DNA of 64,000 bases. It comes from Streptomyces sp. HSG2 (lineage in GTDB: Bacteria > Actinomycetota > Actinomycetes > Streptomycetales > Streptomycetaceae). The notes beneath the pieces were generated by a model. It did no database searches. It was not told the DNA's origin and worked only from the letters and a program-made list of their open reading frames with translations. Of the stretch, positions 20,930-29,506 are shown one piece after another. Location: assembly GCF_016598575.1 (NCBI RefSeq), contig NZ_CP066801.1, positions 868,001 through 932,000 on the forward strand. Reading direction: 5' to 3'. The position numbers were made by a program, and so were the translations under genes. Every line of letters starts with the position of its first letter. Positions within the stretch are counted from its first letter, which is position 1.

Positions 20930-21142
20930 TCAGCCTTCGGCCACGACCATGGAGAAGGCCACGGTGAGCGTCACGACGGCGATCCCTCCGGTGACCGTCG
21001 CGCCCAAGAGGGCGACAAAGGGTTCGTCGGCCGCTCGCCCCTCGCATTCTTCACGCAACTCGCCGAGGTATTCGGTGAGGTCTCCGACCTTCTCTTCGAT
21101 CCTCTCCATTTCCGCACCCATCTCCGTTCTCACGCCGTCCAC
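20930..21142 (-). CDS. Small membrane protein with charged N-terminal helix
   Basis: I do not recognise this 70-residue protein. Residues 1-38 form a charged, heptad-like helix rich in Glu (MERIEEKVGDLTEYLGEL), and residues 42-68 form one hydrophobic segment, so it is likely a single-pass membrane protein with a soluble coiled coil. The GTG at 21142 is supported by GAGGAAGA just upstream; an ATG seven codons in is an alternative. It stands in a gene-poor region next to the siderophore locus with no visible iron box. It has normal third-position GC and ends with a clear stop. Confidence 0.5.
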   Translation of the reverse strand: MDGVRTEMGAEMERIEEKVGDLTEYLGELREECEGRAADEPFVALLGATVTGGIAVVTLTVAFSMVVAEG

Positions 21143-21759
21143 TCTTCCTCGGCGAGAGTGCGATCACGCCTCCCTACGGTCATCCGTCTCAGGTGATCGT
21201 GTGCGTGACGACGCTTCCCGTGTCACCGCGACAAACCCGACAACGTACCCGGGAGCGGCCGCGACGACGCGTCGAGTCGGCGACATCTCACCCTTGTCGT
21301 TCTCGTCCAGTTCGGCGAACCTCGGATTTTCCAGATCGATTTGCGCGACGTCCGTCGTCGCCTCTGGTCATGATCTCGCCGTCGATTTCGAGGCTAGACA
21401 CTCGTCGAGCGGGTGCCGATCCCCCGAGTGTGCGTCCGAGAGGGGGACACCGCGTGGCCCCCTGAGAGGAGGGCAGCCTCACCCAACTGGCCGACAGGCC
21501 GCGGGCGAGACACCGAGGGCGGAAAGCGGAGGCGGCGAGCACGGGGCGGGCGAGGCCCACGACGACATCGCGAACGAGGGGAGCAGGGGCCTCTCTTGGG
21601 TCTCCGCCGCGCCCGTCCACGCGAGCGGCCCCCTTCGGGGGAAGGATGCTCACCCCTCGCGAGGACCGTTCGGTGGACCCCGAAAACCTGCGACGCGGAG
21701 GAAGAATGCGCCGGACGAGGCCCATCGAGGCGCGAGAGCCAGGAAGGACCACCGAGACC
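21143..21759. other. Gene-poor stretch
   Basis: No convincing gene is seen in these 617 bases. The sequence is less GC-biased by codon position than its surroundings. One minus-strand frame (21367-21164) reads peptide-like residues but has no ATG, GTG or TTG start at its head; see the rejected items. Confidence 0.5.
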
Positions 21760-21936
21760 ATGGACGTCACGACCACTGCCGAGGCCTGGGCGGCCGGGAC
21801 CGACCAGGAACGACTGGACGAGGCCGCGACCGGCTTCGCCGGATCTCCCGTTCCGCCGGTCACCATCACACCCACCGTCGTGGGGCTGTGCACGATCGGA
21901 ATCACCGTCGGGGTGACGCTGCTGGTCGCCGGCTGA
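21760..21936 (+). CDS. Putative small peptide with leader-like N-terminus and hydrophobic C-terminus
   Basis: A 58-residue frame starting at an ATG with AGGAAGGA 11 bases upstream. Residues 1-28 are polar and acidic (AEAWAAGTDQERLDEAATG), like a RiPP leader. Residues 29-58 are rich in Thr, Val and Gly with a single Cys (VVGLCTIGITVG) and end in VAG. It could be a lanthipeptide-like precursor or simply a small membrane peptide. No LanM, LanB, radical SAM or YcaO gene lies in the window, which weakens the RiPP idea. I do not recognise a family. Confidence 0.35.
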   Translation: MDVTTTAEAWAAGTDQERLDEAATGFAGSPVPPVTITPTVVGLCTIGITVGVTLLVAG

Positions 21937-22336
21937 CCACCGAGCCTGCCCTCACGCCCCCGCGCGCCGACCCTCAGCACACCATGCGCGTGAACGGGCC
22001 GGCCCGGGTCGCGTCATGGGCCGCGGATCCGTGCCGAGCGGGCGCGAACACGCTGTCGGCGACCGATGCCCTCGTCCCGGCACCGACACGGACGGGTCTG
22101 TCATGCGGCGAGGGCGGGGCGTGCCGGGCACCCACGCCACGACCGATCCGCGTACGCTCCGTCGACGTACGCGCACGTTCAGTGGACAACTCATGTCACC
22201 GTCCGTGACGATGAAGGAGTTCGGAAGCGGTACGACGGGCGGTTGCCGCACAGGAGGATTCCGACGGTGGCCTAGGGAAAGCCGGACGACGGCACTGGCC
22301 GCGAGCGGCGGAGGGGAGCCGGGGACGTCCGACAGT

Positions 22337-22546
22337 GTGCGCACCTTCGGCGCGGTCGTGCTCGCGTCGGATAGTCCAAGCACACGGTGGCTTCCGTGGG
22401 GCAGGGCAGAAGGATGGCGCTGTGTCGAGGTGACGGTGGAGGCGCGGGCCGTCCACGTCCGGGACTCCAAGGACCGCCCCGGTCCCGAACCGGCCCTCTC
22501 CCCCACCGTCTGGACCGACTTCGTCGGCCACACCGCGCGGCACTGA
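22337..22546 (+). pseudogene. DUF397-domain protein, degenerate N-terminus
   Basis: The C-terminal half is a clear DUF397 signature: WRCVEV, then VHVRDSKDRPGPEPALSP and VWTDFV before the stop at 22546. The usual WRKSSYSGG entry is replaced by an unrelated RWLPWGRAEG. DUF397 proteins normally pair with an XRE-type regulator (Scr1-like) immediately upstream, and none is seen. Starts at GTG 22337 or 22358 are possible but no good ribosome-binding site is visible. It is best read as an orphan, possibly decayed copy. Confidence 0.5.
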
Positions 22547-22693
22547 TCGACTCGCCCCGTGCCGGACCGTCGGCGTGGGGCGCCCCGCACATCCCGAGAT
22601 CACCTCGCCCGACCCGGTAACCGAACCCTCGGGGAGGCGGTACCGCTCCGCCGTCGGCGGATCGGCTCGCCGAGGTCCACCTAACGGTCGTGG

Positions 22694-23143
22694 TCAGCCC
22701 TCCGCGTTCAGGCCCTCGACAGCCGCCAGGGTCACGGTGCCGTCGTCCGCGACCGACCAGCCGGGGTTGTGGCACACCTCCCAGCGGTGGCCGTCGGGGT
22801 CGGCGAAGTAGCCGTGATAGCCACCGAACGCCGCGCGTCGCGGGTCCTTGAGGACGGCCGCGCCCGCCACGCGGGCCCGACGCATGGCCTCGTCCACTTC
22901 GGCGGGCGAGCCGAGGTTCTGCGCGAGGGTGAACGGCGTCCCGGCCGTCGCCGGGTGTCCGATGTCGACGCCCAACTCGGACAGGGGGAACAACCCCAGG
23001 GCCAGGCCCTTGCCGACCTGGTAGAAGACGACCTCGTCCAGATCGAGGAGTGGCGTCCAGCCCAGGCCGAGGCTGTAGAACCGGCGACTGACCTCCAAGT
23101 CCTCGACGCCCAGTGTGACCAGGTTCAATTGCTCGTTCACCCA
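22694..23143 (-). CDS. VOC (glyoxalase/bleomycin-resistance) family protein
   Basis: A 149-residue vicinal-oxygen-chelate protein of unknown substrate. It shows two beta-alpha-beta-beta-beta units: LNLVTLGVEDLEVSRRFYSLGLGW at the N-terminus and GYFADPDGHRWEVCHNPGW near the C-terminus, with the metal-ligand Glu in WEV. The GTG at 23143 is chosen because GGGGCGATGG precedes it; a frame extension of 13 codons exists. It stands alone, opposite to the divergent ltrA gene. Confidence 0.85.
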   Translation of the reverse strand, partial: WVNEQLNLVTLGVEDLEVSRRFYSLGLGWTPLLDLDEVVFYQVGKGLALGLFPLSELGVDIGHPATAGTPFTLAQNLGSPAEVDEAMRRARVAGAAVLKDPRRAAFGGYHGYFADPDGHRWEVCHNPGWSVADDGTVTLAAVEGLNAEG

Positions 23144-23375
23144 TCGCCCCGCACGCCGTAGGAGATCACCGTCCGACGGCAACGCTACCCGCGCGGCGGG
23201 TGGAACGCGGCCTCACGCGGCACCGGTGACCGGTCTCGGCCGTCGAGCGTCTCGCGAGCGGCGTCCAGGTGGCTCGCCCTGGCCCGCGGTTGGCCGCGAG
23301 GGAGTTGGCGAACACGTCGGCGCGTGTGTACGGTGCCCGGCTGGTCGAGGAACAGTACGACATAGGAGCATATTC

Positions 23376-24626
23376 ATGACACACGTGGAAGAGCCGGGCG
23401 CGGCGGGAGGGGGCCGTGGGCATCGGATTCCCGTCGGCGTCGGCGTACGGCGGTGGTTCCTGCGCCCGCCCCGGCGCCATGGCGAGATCGAGGTCGATCG
23501 CCGAGTCAGCTTCCTGGAGCTGTTCTACGACCTGGTCTACGTCGTACTGATCGGCCAGGCGGCACACTCGCTGGCCGGGGACGTTTCCTGGCGCGGCGGC
23601 GCCACCTTCGTCGTGGTCTTCGGAATGATCTGGATCGCCTGGCTCAACGGCACTCTCTTCTACGAGTTGCACGGCCGGGAGGACGGCCGGACCCGGTCTC
23701 TGGTATTCCTCCAGATGTTGGTCCTGTCGCTGATGGCGGTGTACGTGGGGCACGCCGACGGCGACGACGGACGGGCTCTGGCCTCGCTGTACGCCGTACT
23801 CCTCCTGATCCTGAGCTGGCAGTGGTACTCCGTGTACCGCCACGATCCCCCCGAGCACCGCAGGACCCCCCGGCGGTATCTCCTGGCGATGCTGGGCGGC
23901 GTCGTCGTGATCGCCGCCTCCGTTCCGCTGTCGCAGGACGGCAGGTTGGCGGTCTGGGCGGCCTACGTGGCGGCCTGGTGCGCCGTGCAGTTCGTCGTCG
24001 TGGCGGCCTGGCGGGCCAGACCGTCGTACGACGTGGTGACCGACTCGATGGTCGAGCGGTTCGGTCTGTTCATCATCATCGTGCTCGGCGAGGTCGTCGT
24101 CGGCGTCGTCGACGGCCTGTCCGAGGCCGAACGCAACCCCCTCGTCGTGACCACCGGGCTGATCTCGCTGTGCATCGGGTTCGGGTTCTGGTGGACATAC
24201 GCCGACCTCGTCGCGCGCCGGCTCCCCGGCAACGCGCGCTCCAGTCTGGCCGTCTGGATCTTCGCGCACCTGCCGATGACGATGGCGGTCGCCGCCGCCG
24301 GCGCGGGCATGGTCGGGCTGATCGAGCACGCCGAGGACAGCCGTACCCCCTCGGGCGTGAGTTGGCTTCTGAGCACCTCCGTCAGCGTCATCCTCCTGAC
24401 GATCGGCACCGTCCTCACCACGCTGGACGAGGACCGTCCTCGGCATCCGGTGCATTTCCCGGTGAGGGTGGCTCTGGCGGGCGCGGCGATGGTCTCGCTG
24501 CTCCTCGGATGGGCGCGGCCGGCACCATGGTCGCTCGCCCTGACCCTGTTGGCACTGTTCGCCCTCACCTGGGGCTACGCCTTCACCCGGCGGCTGCGAA
24601 CGGGACTGCTCGTCAACGAGCGCTGA
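23376..24626 (+). CDS. ltrA: Low-temperature-requirement A (LtrA) family membrane protein
   Basis: A 416-residue integral membrane protein of the LtrA family, with many hydrophobic segments after a short cytoplasmic N-terminus. Family motifs are VSFLELFYDLVYVVLIGQAAH near residue 48, ERFGLFIIIVLGEVV near 228 and WWTYAD. LtrA was named in Listeria for growth at low temperature; the molecular function is unknown. The ATG at 23376 has AGGAG eight bases upstream. A longer frame upstream lacks family similarity. Confidence 0.9.
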   Translation: MTHVEEPGAAGGGRGHRIPVGVGVRRWFLRPPRRHGEIEVDRRVSFLELFYDLVYVVLIGQAAHSLAGDVSWRGGATFVVVFGMIWIAWLNGTLFYELHGREDGRTRSLVFLQMLVLSLMAVYVGHADGDDGRALASLYAVLLLILSWQWYSVYRHDPPEHRRTPRRYLLAMLGGVVVIAASVPLSQDGRLAVWAAYVAAWCAVQFVVVAAWRARPSYDVVTDSMVERFGLFIIIVLGEVVVGVVDGLSEAERNPLVVTTGLISLCIGFGFWWTYADLVARRLPGNARSSLAVWIFAHLPMTMAVAAAGAGMVGLIEHAEDSRTPSGVSWLLSTSVSVILLTIGTVLTTLDEDRPRHPVHFPVRVALAGAAMVSLLLGWARPAPWSLALTLLALFALTWGYAFTRRLRTGLLVNER

Positions 24627-24792
24627 CCGAACGGCGGGCACGGGCGCGGCGGACCGGAGCGGTCGTGCGCGGGTGGGGTGGGCACGCGGCCGGGTCGAGG
24701 CGGGCCGCCGCGCGAGGGAACGCCTCCGGGCCGCTTCTCCGGGCCCTGCCGCGAGCCACTTCCGCCTCCGTGGGCCCGCCGGCGGTCGACCG

Positions 24793-25257
24793 TCAGACCG
24801 CCCGGTGCCGGCCCAGCCGTCGCGCCCCCGGGCCACGCGCCCCGAGCGCGTCGTCGGGGTTGACCAGCCCGCATCTCTCCAAGGACATGCAGCCGCAGCC
24901 GATGCAGTCCGTCAGTCGGTCACGCAGGTCCTCCAGCCGCCGGATACGCGTGTCGAGGTCCTGGTTCCAGCACTGGGAGATCCGGGCCCAGTCCTCCCGG
25001 GTGGGGGTGCGGTCGTCGGGCAGGAGACCCAAGACGTCCCGGACGGTGGCGAGCGGGATCCCGACCGTCTGCGAGAGGCGGATGAAGGCGACGCGGCGCA
25101 GGGTGTCTCGGCTGTACCGGCGTTGGTTGCCGGATGTGCGCGTACTGCTGATCAGCCCTTCGCGCTCGTAGTAGTGCAAGGCGGAGGCGGCCACCCCGCT
25201 GCGGGCCGACAATTCCCCGACGGCGAGTTCCCTGGGGCTCGTTGGTGTCTCTGACAT
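24793..25257 (-). CDS. soxR: Redox-sensing MerR-family regulator SoxR
   Basis: A 154-residue MerR-type regulator. The N-terminal winged helix reads ELSARSGVAASALHYYEREGLI, followed by a dimerisation helix and the [2Fe-2S] ligand loop CIGCGCMSLERC near residue 117 (CX2CXCX5C), which defines SoxR. In Streptomyces, SoxR responds to redox-active secondary metabolites rather than to superoxide alone. It stands alone between ltrA and ppk2, and no SoxR target gene is obvious beside it. Confidence 0.95.
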   Translation of the reverse strand: MSETPTSPRELAVGELSARSGVAASALHYYEREGLISSTRTSGNQRRYSRDTLRRVAFIRLSQTVGIPLATVRDVLGLLPDDRTPTREDWARISQCWNQDLDTRIRRLEDLRDRLTDCIGCGCMSLERCGLVNPDDALGARGPGARRLGRHRAV

Positions 25258-25434
25258 GTCCGGAGGCTACCGGGCCGCGCTTGGTGGGCGGAGGCGGCGC
25301 CGAGGCGCGGGCGACCGCCGACGACCGTCCGGAACCGGGGCGCCATGCCGGAAGGGAGGTCCGACCTCGTCGCCCCCTCCGCTCGTGCCCTCGTCCGCTC
25401 GGAGCGGGACGCTCGATCGATCCTCGCCGTCACC

Positions 25435-26451
25435 TCACCGCTCCATCCCGGAGCCCGACCGCTCCGGGTGGGAGCCCGGGCCGTCGTGATGGCCGATCAG
25501 CGGGGTGGGTGAGAGGTCGGTGGGCTCCTCGCCGGGCTCCAGCAAGGTGTCGGCGGCGCCCACGATCAGTGGGTCGGGTTTCCCGGCGGCGGCGTGGTCC
25601 TTGGCCGGGTAGTCGCACCGGTCGAGCAGGCTGCGCATCGCCTCCAGCCGTCCGCGTCGCTTGTCGTTGTTCTTCACGACGGTCCACGGCGCGTGCGTGG
25701 TGTCGGTGGCCCGGAACATCTCGACCTTGGCCGTCGTGTAGGCGTCCCAGCGGTCCAGCGAGGCGAGGTCGGTGGGCGACAGCTTCCAGCGGCGCACCGG
25801 ATCGACCTGGCGAATCGCGAAGCGGGTGCGTTGCTCCGCGCGGGAGACGGAGAACCAGAACTTCACCAGGAGGATGCCGTCCTCGGTGAGCAGGCGCTCG
25901 AACAGGGGTGCCTGGTCGAGGAACTCGCGGTACTCGTCGTCCGTGCAGAAGCCCATCACGCGTTCCACCCCGGCGCGGTTGTACCAGGAGCGGTCGAAGA
26001 AGACGATCTCCCCCCGGGCCGGCAGGTGGGCGACGTACCGCTGGAAGTACCACTGGCCCGCCTCGCGTTCGGTCGGCTTCTCCAGGGCCACCACGCGGGC
26101 GCCGCGCGGGTTGAGGCGCTCGGTGAAGCGCTGGATGGTGCCGCCCTTGCCGGCGGCGTCCCGCCCTTCGCAGAGCACGACGACGCGCTGGCCGGTGTCC
26201 TTCACCCAACGCTGCATCTTGAGCAGCTCGATCTGGAGCACGCGCTTCCGACGTTCGTAGTCGGCCCGGCGGACCTTGCGGTCGTAGGGGTGGTTCTCGC
26301 GCCAGGTCTCGATGGCGTTCCCCTCGGCGTCGAGCAGGACCGGCTTCTCCGGGCGGGTCCGGTCCACGCGGAGTCCGTCGAGGAGTTCCCTCTCGTCCGG
26401 TTCCGGGTCGGCGCCCCTCGCCGACGACGCCTCGTCTCTCGCGTACGCCAT
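25435..26451 (-). CDS. ppk2: Polyphosphate kinase 2 (PPK2)
   Basis: A 338-residue PPK2-family kinase that transfers phosphate between polyphosphate and nucleotides. The Walker A motif is CEGRDAAGKGGT near residue 93, the second motif VFFDRSWYNRAGVERVMGF near 150, and the lid and C-terminal motifs RRWKLSPTDLASLDRWDAY and WTVVKNNDKRRGRLEAMR follow. The ATG at 26451 has GGGAGG just upstream; a longer frame upstream is low complexity. The single-domain length fits class I PPK2. The last 40 residues are poorly conserved and acidic. Confidence 0.94.
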   Translation of the reverse strand: MAYARDEASSARGADPEPDERELLDGLRVDRTRPEKPVLLDAEGNAIETWRENHPYDRKVRRADYERRKRVLQIELLKMQRWVKDTGQRVVVLCEGRDAAGKGGTIQRFTERLNPRGARVVALEKPTEREAGQWYFQRYVAHLPARGEIVFFDRSWYNRAGVERVMGFCTDDEYREFLDQAPLFERLLTEDGILLVKFWFSVSRAEQRTRFAIRQVDPVRRWKLSPTDLASLDRWDAYTTAKVEMFRATDTTHAPWTVVKNNDKRRGRLEAMRSLLDRCDYPAKDHAAAGKPDPLIVGAADTLLEPGEEPTDLSPTPLIGHHDGPGSHPERSGSGMER

Positions 26452-27089
26452 GCCGCCTCCCGTTCGTACCCGGTCGCGACCCGTGCGTCGCGACGCAGGA
26501 CCCCTTCCCCCGGTCGGGCCCGCCACACTCGGTGTCCGAGCGGCGGTGCCGCCTCTCGGGGCGAGCGTCGGGCCGGTGGGCGTCCGAGGCGCGCCGCCGA
26601 TGCGGGGACCCGCTGGGTCTTTCCCCCGGGTGCCGCCCGCGTGGTCCACGAGGGACCAAAGCCTCTATCGAACGATATGCCCCTTTTTGTAGAGTCCCTT
26701 CCCACAGCATGCCTCGCAGCGGCGGTCGGAGCCGGCGCCGGAGAGTGTCCGCCTCGTACGGAGAACCGATCGATCATGCGTCGCGACCGAACCGTCCACC
26801 GACCCTCCCGACCCTACGGGGGCGGTGTGCCGTACCCCTGCCGAGGACGCCGTTCCGGGGTTCGGGGGCGCCCGGGAGCGCCGGGGGGTGGTGCCCCGGG
26901 AGCGCCGCCGCGTCCGCCCCTGACCTGCCACGCGGGGCGCTCGGCGTCCTTCGCGTCGACATGTGCGCGGCGTGCGCGCTTCGTAGGCTGGTGGTGGCGA
27001 CGCGGCGAAACGGTCGGACCGCGGGGATCCGCTCTCCGGGGACGCGGGTCGGGCGCGGATGTCCGTACCGGGACCAGGAAGGCGGCCCG
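26452..27089. other. Long intergenic region with a palindrome
   Basis: No gene is apparent in these 638 bases between the divergent ppk2 and phosphatase genes. An AT-richer patch around 26660-26700 holds a 12-base palindrome, TATCGAACGATA (26666-26677), and a run of five T, and may be a promoter or operator for either flank. Confidence 0.45.
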
Positions 27090-28190
27090 ATGGGCCTGAG
27101 GGCACTGCGCAGACCCGGACGTCCGGGGTTGGTGAGCGCGCTTCCGGTGGCGGTGATGGCCGTCGTGGCGGTCGTGGACACCGTCGTCGGCCCGGGTCTC
27201 GGTCTGCTGCCGGTGTACGCGGTGGGTCCTGCCCTCGCCGCCGCGCACGGCACCGTGCGGCAGGTCGTCGCCACGGGCGCGGTCGCCGCCGTGCTCTCCC
27301 TGGCGACGTCCGTGCCGGCGGGGCTCTTCGGCGAGACGCGGATGTACGTGGCGCTCGCCGCCATCGCCTACGTGACGCTGGCCGCGGGGTACGCGGCGGC
27401 CATGCGGACGCGCGCGGAGCAGCGACTGGTGGACGTCCGCACGGTCGCCGAGACCCTGGAGGACGCGCTGTTCGCCCCGGTGCCGCCGGTGATCGGCGCC
27501 GCGCGGATCGCGGCCTCGTACACCTCCACCAGCAGGGACTCCCGGATCGGTGGCGATCTCTACGAGGCGGTGCCGTCCCCGTACGGCGTCAGGATGATCA
27601 TCGCGGACGTTCAGGGCAAGGGCCTGAGCACCGTGCAGGGAGCGGCGGCGGTGCTGGCGGCCTTCCGTGAGGCCGCCGCGGAGCGGGAGCGACTGGAGGA
27701 CGTGTGCGAACGGGTCGACAACGCGCTGACCCGCCGGACCGCCGACGACCGTTTCGTCACCGGGGTGCTGGCCCAGTTGTACCGCTCGGGGGACGTCCTG
27801 CTGATGAACTACGGACACCCGGCGCCGGTGCTGCGTCGAGCCGACGGAACGCTGGAGGTCGTCGAGCCCGGATCCCCCGCTCCGCCGCTGGGCCTGCGCG
27901 AATTCACCGACGCCCGGCCCACGGGGAGGACCGTCCGGATGCGCGAGGGCGACCGGTTGTTCTTCTACACCGACGGGCTGAGCGAGGCCAGGGACGCCGA
28001 GGGGCACTTCTACCCCGTGGCCGATCGGGTGGCGGACGCGCTCGCCGCGCCGGGCCTGGACGCCGCGTTGCGCCTGGTGCGGGCCGATGTCCTCGCCTTC
28101 AGTCGGCGGGCGGGCGCGGACGACTCCGCTCTGTTGCTGGTCGAGTTCGCGCCAGAGGTCGAGGCGAGGCGCCCGGAGGGCATGCCCTGA
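27090..28190 (+). CDS. Membrane-anchored PP2C/SpoIIE-type serine phosphatase
   Basis: A 366-residue protein with three or four hydrophobic segments in residues 15-110 and a SpoIIE-type phosphatase domain in about 150-360. Catalytic motifs are SRIGGDLYEAV, MIIADVQGKGLST, MNYGHPAPVL, FFYTDGLSEARD and a final DDSALLLVEF. Such phosphatases usually dephosphorylate anti-anti-sigma factors in partner-switch pathways. An RsbW-like ATPase gene lies 1.3 kb downstream, although a sulfotransferase gene intervenes. The ATG at 27090 has AGGAAGG upstream; the frame upstream of it has no family similarity. Confidence 0.9.
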   Translation: MGLRALRRPGRPGLVSALPVAVMAVVAVVDTVVGPGLGLLPVYAVGPALAAAHGTVRQVVATGAVAAVLSLATSVPAGLFGETRMYVALAAIAYVTLAAGYAAAMRTRAEQRLVDVRTVAETLEDALFAPVPPVIGAARIAASYTSTSRDSRIGGDLYEAVPSPYGVRMIIADVQGKGLSTVQGAAAVLAAFREAAAERERLEDVCERVDNALTRRTADDRFVTGVLAQLYRSGDVLLMNYGHPAPVLRRADGTLEVVEPGSPAPPLGLREFTDARPTGRTVRMREGDRLFFYTDGLSEARDAEGHFYPVADRVADALAAPGLDAALRLVRADVLAFSRRAGADDSALLLVEFAPEVEARRPEGMP

Positions 28191-28421
28191 CACGGGCGGG
28201 TTCCCGACAGCCGCCCCGGCGGGGGCGCCTCACGGGCGGATGTGCGCACCTCGCGGGAGGGGCGCGGAAGGCCCTCGGCGGATCGTGGACGGCGGGGTCA
28301 CGGAGCGACGTCACCCGACCGGAACGCCACGGGGTGACGTTGCTCACATTCTCCACGGGAGGGGCAACCCGGCGGGCTCTTCCGACCTCTGCCCGGAAGG
28401 CATCCCCTACGGTCGTGACGC

Positions 28422-29315
28422 ATGAGTCTCCTGCGTAGCTTGAACCGGGCGCTGACCGCCACCACCGGATTCCAGGTGCGAAGAGCTCCCCTCCCGGCGC
28501 CGCGCGGGTCCTCTGCGCCGAGCACGCCGGAGCCGCCCGACTACCGGTGCCCGACCCCCGAGAGACTGCCCGTCGACCGGTTGTCACGGCGCCCCGTGTT
28601 CGTCATCTCCTCGGTGCGCTCGGGATCCACCCTGCTGCGCATGATGCTGGGCGCCCATTCCCGATTGCACGCGCCGCACGAGTTGCACCTGTCGAAGGTG
28701 ACCGTGACGTGCGGCGGCGGCGTGCCCGAGGCCGCGATGTCCGCGCTGGGGCACGGGAAGGGCGATCTGGAGCACCTGCTGTGGGACCGGATCATGCATC
28801 GCGAGCTGGTCGCCTCGGGCAAGGAGTTCATCGTCGAGAAGACTCCGGGCAACGCCTTCGTCTTCGGCCGGCTGCGCGATGCCTGGCCGGACGCCCGCTT
28901 CGTCTTCCTGCTCCGCCATCCCGAGTCGTGCGCGCGGTCCTGGCACGAGAGCGACCCGGTCAAACGGCCCTACGACAAGGCGGTCGCCGAGGTCCTGCCC
29001 TACCTGCGCGCGGTGGAGGAGGCTCGGGGCGCCGGCGCCGAGGGGTGCACGGTCCGCTACGAGGACATCACCGAGGACCCGGCGCGCGAGATGCGCCGGG
29101 TCTGCGCCTTCCTCGGCGTCGACTACGAACCGGGGATGCTGGAGTACGGCGCCCGCCGGCGCAGCGATCTGGTCCGGGGGCTCGGGGATTGGCGCGAGAA
29201 CATCAGAACCGGCACCGTGCAGCCGGGGCGCGCGCTGCCCGCGGCCGACCGGATCGCCCCCGACCTGCTTCCGATCTGCCGTTCCTGGGGCTATTTGACA
29301 TCCTCCCCCTCTTGA
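28422..29315 (+). CDS. Sulfotransferase family protein, C-terminus replaced by an IS end
   Basis: A 297-residue PAPS-dependent sulfotransferase-fold protein. The 5'-phosphosulfate loop is SSVRSGSTLLRMML near residue 63, and the 3'-phosphate motif is FVFLLRHPESCARSWHESD near 162. VRYEDI and the C-terminal LPICRSWGYL are also typical. The last six codons (LTSSPS and the stop) come from an IS200/IS605-like end, so the natural C-terminus is lost; only the tail is affected and activity may survive. A TACGGT hexamer eight bases before the ATG suggests leaderless transcription. The acceptor is unknown. Confidence 0.85.
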   Translation: MSLLRSLNRALTATTGFQVRRAPLPAPRGSSAPSTPEPPDYRCPTPERLPVDRLSRRPVFVISSVRSGSTLLRMMLGAHSRLHAPHELHLSKVTVTCGGGVPEAAMSALGHGKGDLEHLLWDRIMHRELVASGKEFIVEKTPGNAFVFGRLRDAWPDARFVFLLRHPESCARSWHESDPVKRPYDKAVAEVLPYLRAVEEARGAGAEGCTVRYEDITEDPAREMRRVCAFLGVDYEPGMLEYGARRRSDLVRGLGDWRENIRTGTVQPGRALPAADRIAPDLLPICRSWGYLTSSPS

Positions 29316-29329
29316 GAGAGGGGGATTCC
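29295..29329. mobile_element. IS200/IS605-like terminal hairpin, solo remnant
   Basis: TTGAC (29295-29299) is followed by ATCCTCCCCC, a TCTTGAGAGA loop region and GGGGGATTCC. The frame GACATCCTCCCC...GGGGATTCC is the subterminal hairpin known from IS200/IS605-family ends. The stem is 8 base pairs with a TGAG loop, and the sulfotransferase stop codon lies in that loop. No TnpA or TnpB gene is seen on either side, so this is a leftover end or a decayed non-autonomous copy. Confidence 0.6.
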
Positions 29330-29506
29330 ATCCCATTCGGGCCGAGGTTCACGGACGCTCGACCCGCGGAACGACTCGGAGCCGGACGCGAGCCCACGGC
29401 CGGGCGGCTCGGGGCCGCCCGCCGAGCGGACCCGCCGGCGAGCACGTACGATGCGTGAGGTTGTCGACGGGACCGGTGTGTCCCCGCGCCACGAACGGAC
29501 AGACCC

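Noticed and set aside
21164..21367. Minus-strand open frame with peptide-like residues (IDLENPRFAELDENDKGEM), ending 22 bases before the small membrane protein gene
   Set aside because: It has no ATG, GTG or TTG at its head; the first ATG is 28 codons in. It may be a decayed gene or chance composition.
21952..22590. Minus-strand open frame of about 210 codons opposite the DUF397 gene
   Set aside because: Composition is random-like and the plus strand carries the recognisable DUF397 signature.
20740..22693. RiPP biosynthetic cluster around the 58-residue peptide
   Set aside because: No modification enzyme, protease or transporter gene of a RiPP type is seen within the window, so only the peptide itself is reported.
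29305..29324. Plain transcription terminator after the sulfotransferase
   Set aside because: The flanking GACATCCT and ATTCC and the TTGAC target, plus the stop codon in the loop, fit an IS200/IS605 end better, though it may also terminate transcription.
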